Assembly: GCF_003114835.2 (NCBI RefSeq)
Contig: NZ_AP025028.1
Coordinates: 3,190,001-3,254,000, forward strand
DNA from: Leptospira kobayashii
Lineage (GTDB): Bacteria; Spirochaetota; Leptospiria; Leptospirales; Leptospiraceae
Length of the DNA: 64,000 bases
Reading direction: 5' to 3'
Within the stretch, counting starts at the first letter, position 1. Each line of letters opens with the position of its first letter. The position numbers and the translations under genes were made by a program. The notes under the pieces are model-generated. The model saw nothing but the letters and a program-made list of their open reading frames with translations, did no database searches and was not told the DNA's origin. Positions 63,333 to 64,000 of this stretch are shown here, in pieces.

Positions 63333-64000
63333 TTATCCGACTAAGTAGAGTAATGGGAAGAGGTAAATCCATACCAAATCCACAACGTGCCAGAAAAGAC
63401 CGACGCCTTCCACTGGAGTGTAGTATTCAGGACCTACTTTTCTTCGAAGAGTTTTGATCAAAATCCAGAAAATCATAAGAGCTCCCACAACAACGTGAAC
63501 CCCGTGAAGACCGGTCATGATAAAATAAAATCCGTAAAACATTTCCCATTTCGGGCGGGAGATCACAGCTTGCAAGCGAGCAGCTTCTTCTTCGGAAACA
63601 TGATTTTCATGACGAAGTTTTTCCGATTTCAGAAGAGCTCCGATCTTTGTTTCGCAATCCGCTCTGTTACCACCGGTTCCGCAAGTAGGATCTACAAGCG
63701 AAAATTTGCCTGGAACGGTTCCTACATGAAACTTGTGAGTGTATTCAAAGTATTTGATTACCATGAACGCTGCTGCACAAGCGATTGTAAGAATCAGCAT
63801 AATCGATGCGATCTTATGCAATCCCCGTTGTACGAAGTTGATTGCCGCAGCCATCGTAAAGGAACTGATGAGAAGGACAACCGTGTTGACCGCACCCATT
63901 TTCCAATCGAGGGTATGAGAACCGTTTTTAAAGACGGCCGGATAAAGAGAATGGTAGATCAGGTAGCCTACGAATAGACCACCGAACATAAGAATCTCTG
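63333..64000 (-). CDS. coxC: Cytochrome c oxidase subunit III, partial (5' end outside window)
   Basis: The frame remains open to the right edge: before the internal Met at 63989 it reads E-I-L, giving SEILMFGGLFVGY-type sequence usual within helix 1-2 of subunit III. The visible ~221 residues include KIASIMLILTIACAAAFMVI, MTGLHGVHVVVGALMIFWIL and the final GLFWHVVDLVWIYLFPLLYL. A loop insertion (about 95-125) has two cysteines. It supports the catalytic subunits of the haem-copper oxidase, whose genes should lie to the right. Confidence 0.93.
   Translation of the reverse strand, partial: EILMFGGLFVGYLIYHSLYPAVFKNGSHTLDWKMGAVNTVVLLISSFTMAAAINFVQRGLHKIASIMLILTIACAAAFMVIKYFEYTHKFHVGTVPGKFSLVDPTCGTGGNRADCETKIGALLKSEKLRHENHVSEEEAARLQAVISRPKWEMFYGFYFIMTGLHGVHVVVGALMIFWILIKTLRRKVGPEYYTPVEGVGLFWHVVDLVWIYLFPLLYLVG

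Overview
The window looks like a chromosomal segment of a Leptospira-type spirochaete, probably from a saprophytic or environmental lineage. The grounds are spirochaetal flagellar genes (flgB, flgC, fliE, fliF), a very high density of small lipoproteins with loose spirochaetal lipoboxes, adenylate cyclases, MCPs and SpoIIE-type phosphatases of Leptospira style, AT-leaning codon use, and dispersed palindromic intergenic repeats. I see no rRNA, tRNA, CRISPR array, transposase or phage genes. Genus is inferred from gene content only.

Layout. 0-2 kb: tail of an AraC-type regulator, a membrane fatty-acid/sterol hydroxylase, then flgB-flgC. 2-6.5 kb: an accessory block between flgC and fliE. It holds a beta-propeller-like protein, a six-gene minus-strand operon (LTxxQ periplasmic protein, ECF sigma, membrane anti-sigma candidate, three Bor-like lipoproteins) and a 5'-truncated DoxX gene. 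6.5-11.7 kb: fliE, a second interruption (MBL hydrolase, three lipoproteins), then fliF with a terminator. 11.7-19.4 kb: 7TM adenylate/guanylate cyclase, a helix-hairpin-helix protein, a MEST-like hydrolase and the compact operon dapA-dapB-cdaA-cdaR. 19.4-25.5 kb: a WecA-like glycosyl-phosphate transferase next to a DUF368 (PopT-type) transporter, a NhaD-like antiporter, a NAPE-PLD-like lipoprotein and a YdcF-like protein. 25.5-30.5 kb: ccmE-ccmF-ccmH for cytochrome c maturation, framed by two copies of a ~110-bp repeat and interrupted by a third element inserted in frame in the ccmH leader, then a BioF-like synthase. 30.5-43.7 kb: sirtuin, DUF486, split coaC/coaB, a CNNM/CBS transporter, a TPR protein with a degenerate CHAT-like end, a 1460-residue hybrid histidine kinase and an ABC-F protein.

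44.1-47.6 kb is the highlight: a Family 2A encapsulin shell gene, an overlapping SufS-type cysteine desulfurase with a ~155-residue disordered N-terminal cargo extension, and a convergent serine O-acetyltransferase. Together they form a sulfur-handling protein nanocompartment locus. Serine acetyltransferase feeds cysteine synthesis, and the encapsulated desulfurase converts cysteine sulfur to persulfide/S0 inside the shell.

47.7-56.5 kb: chemoreceptor, STAS-like protein, AlkZ-like glycosylase, GST, a MASE1-SpoIIE phosphatase, then a five-gene run of TRL-like and other lipoproteins ending in a HEGGH metalloprotease candidate. 56.5-61.3 kb: ilvC and thiolase, then a SthA-like flavoprotein and a methyltransferase; ilvC and sthA are each preceded by strongly structured leaders. 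61.3-64 kb: SGNH protein and the end of the cytochrome c oxidase operon (subunit IV, and subunit III running off the window). The ccm genes and the cox genes fit the same aerobic respiratory chain.
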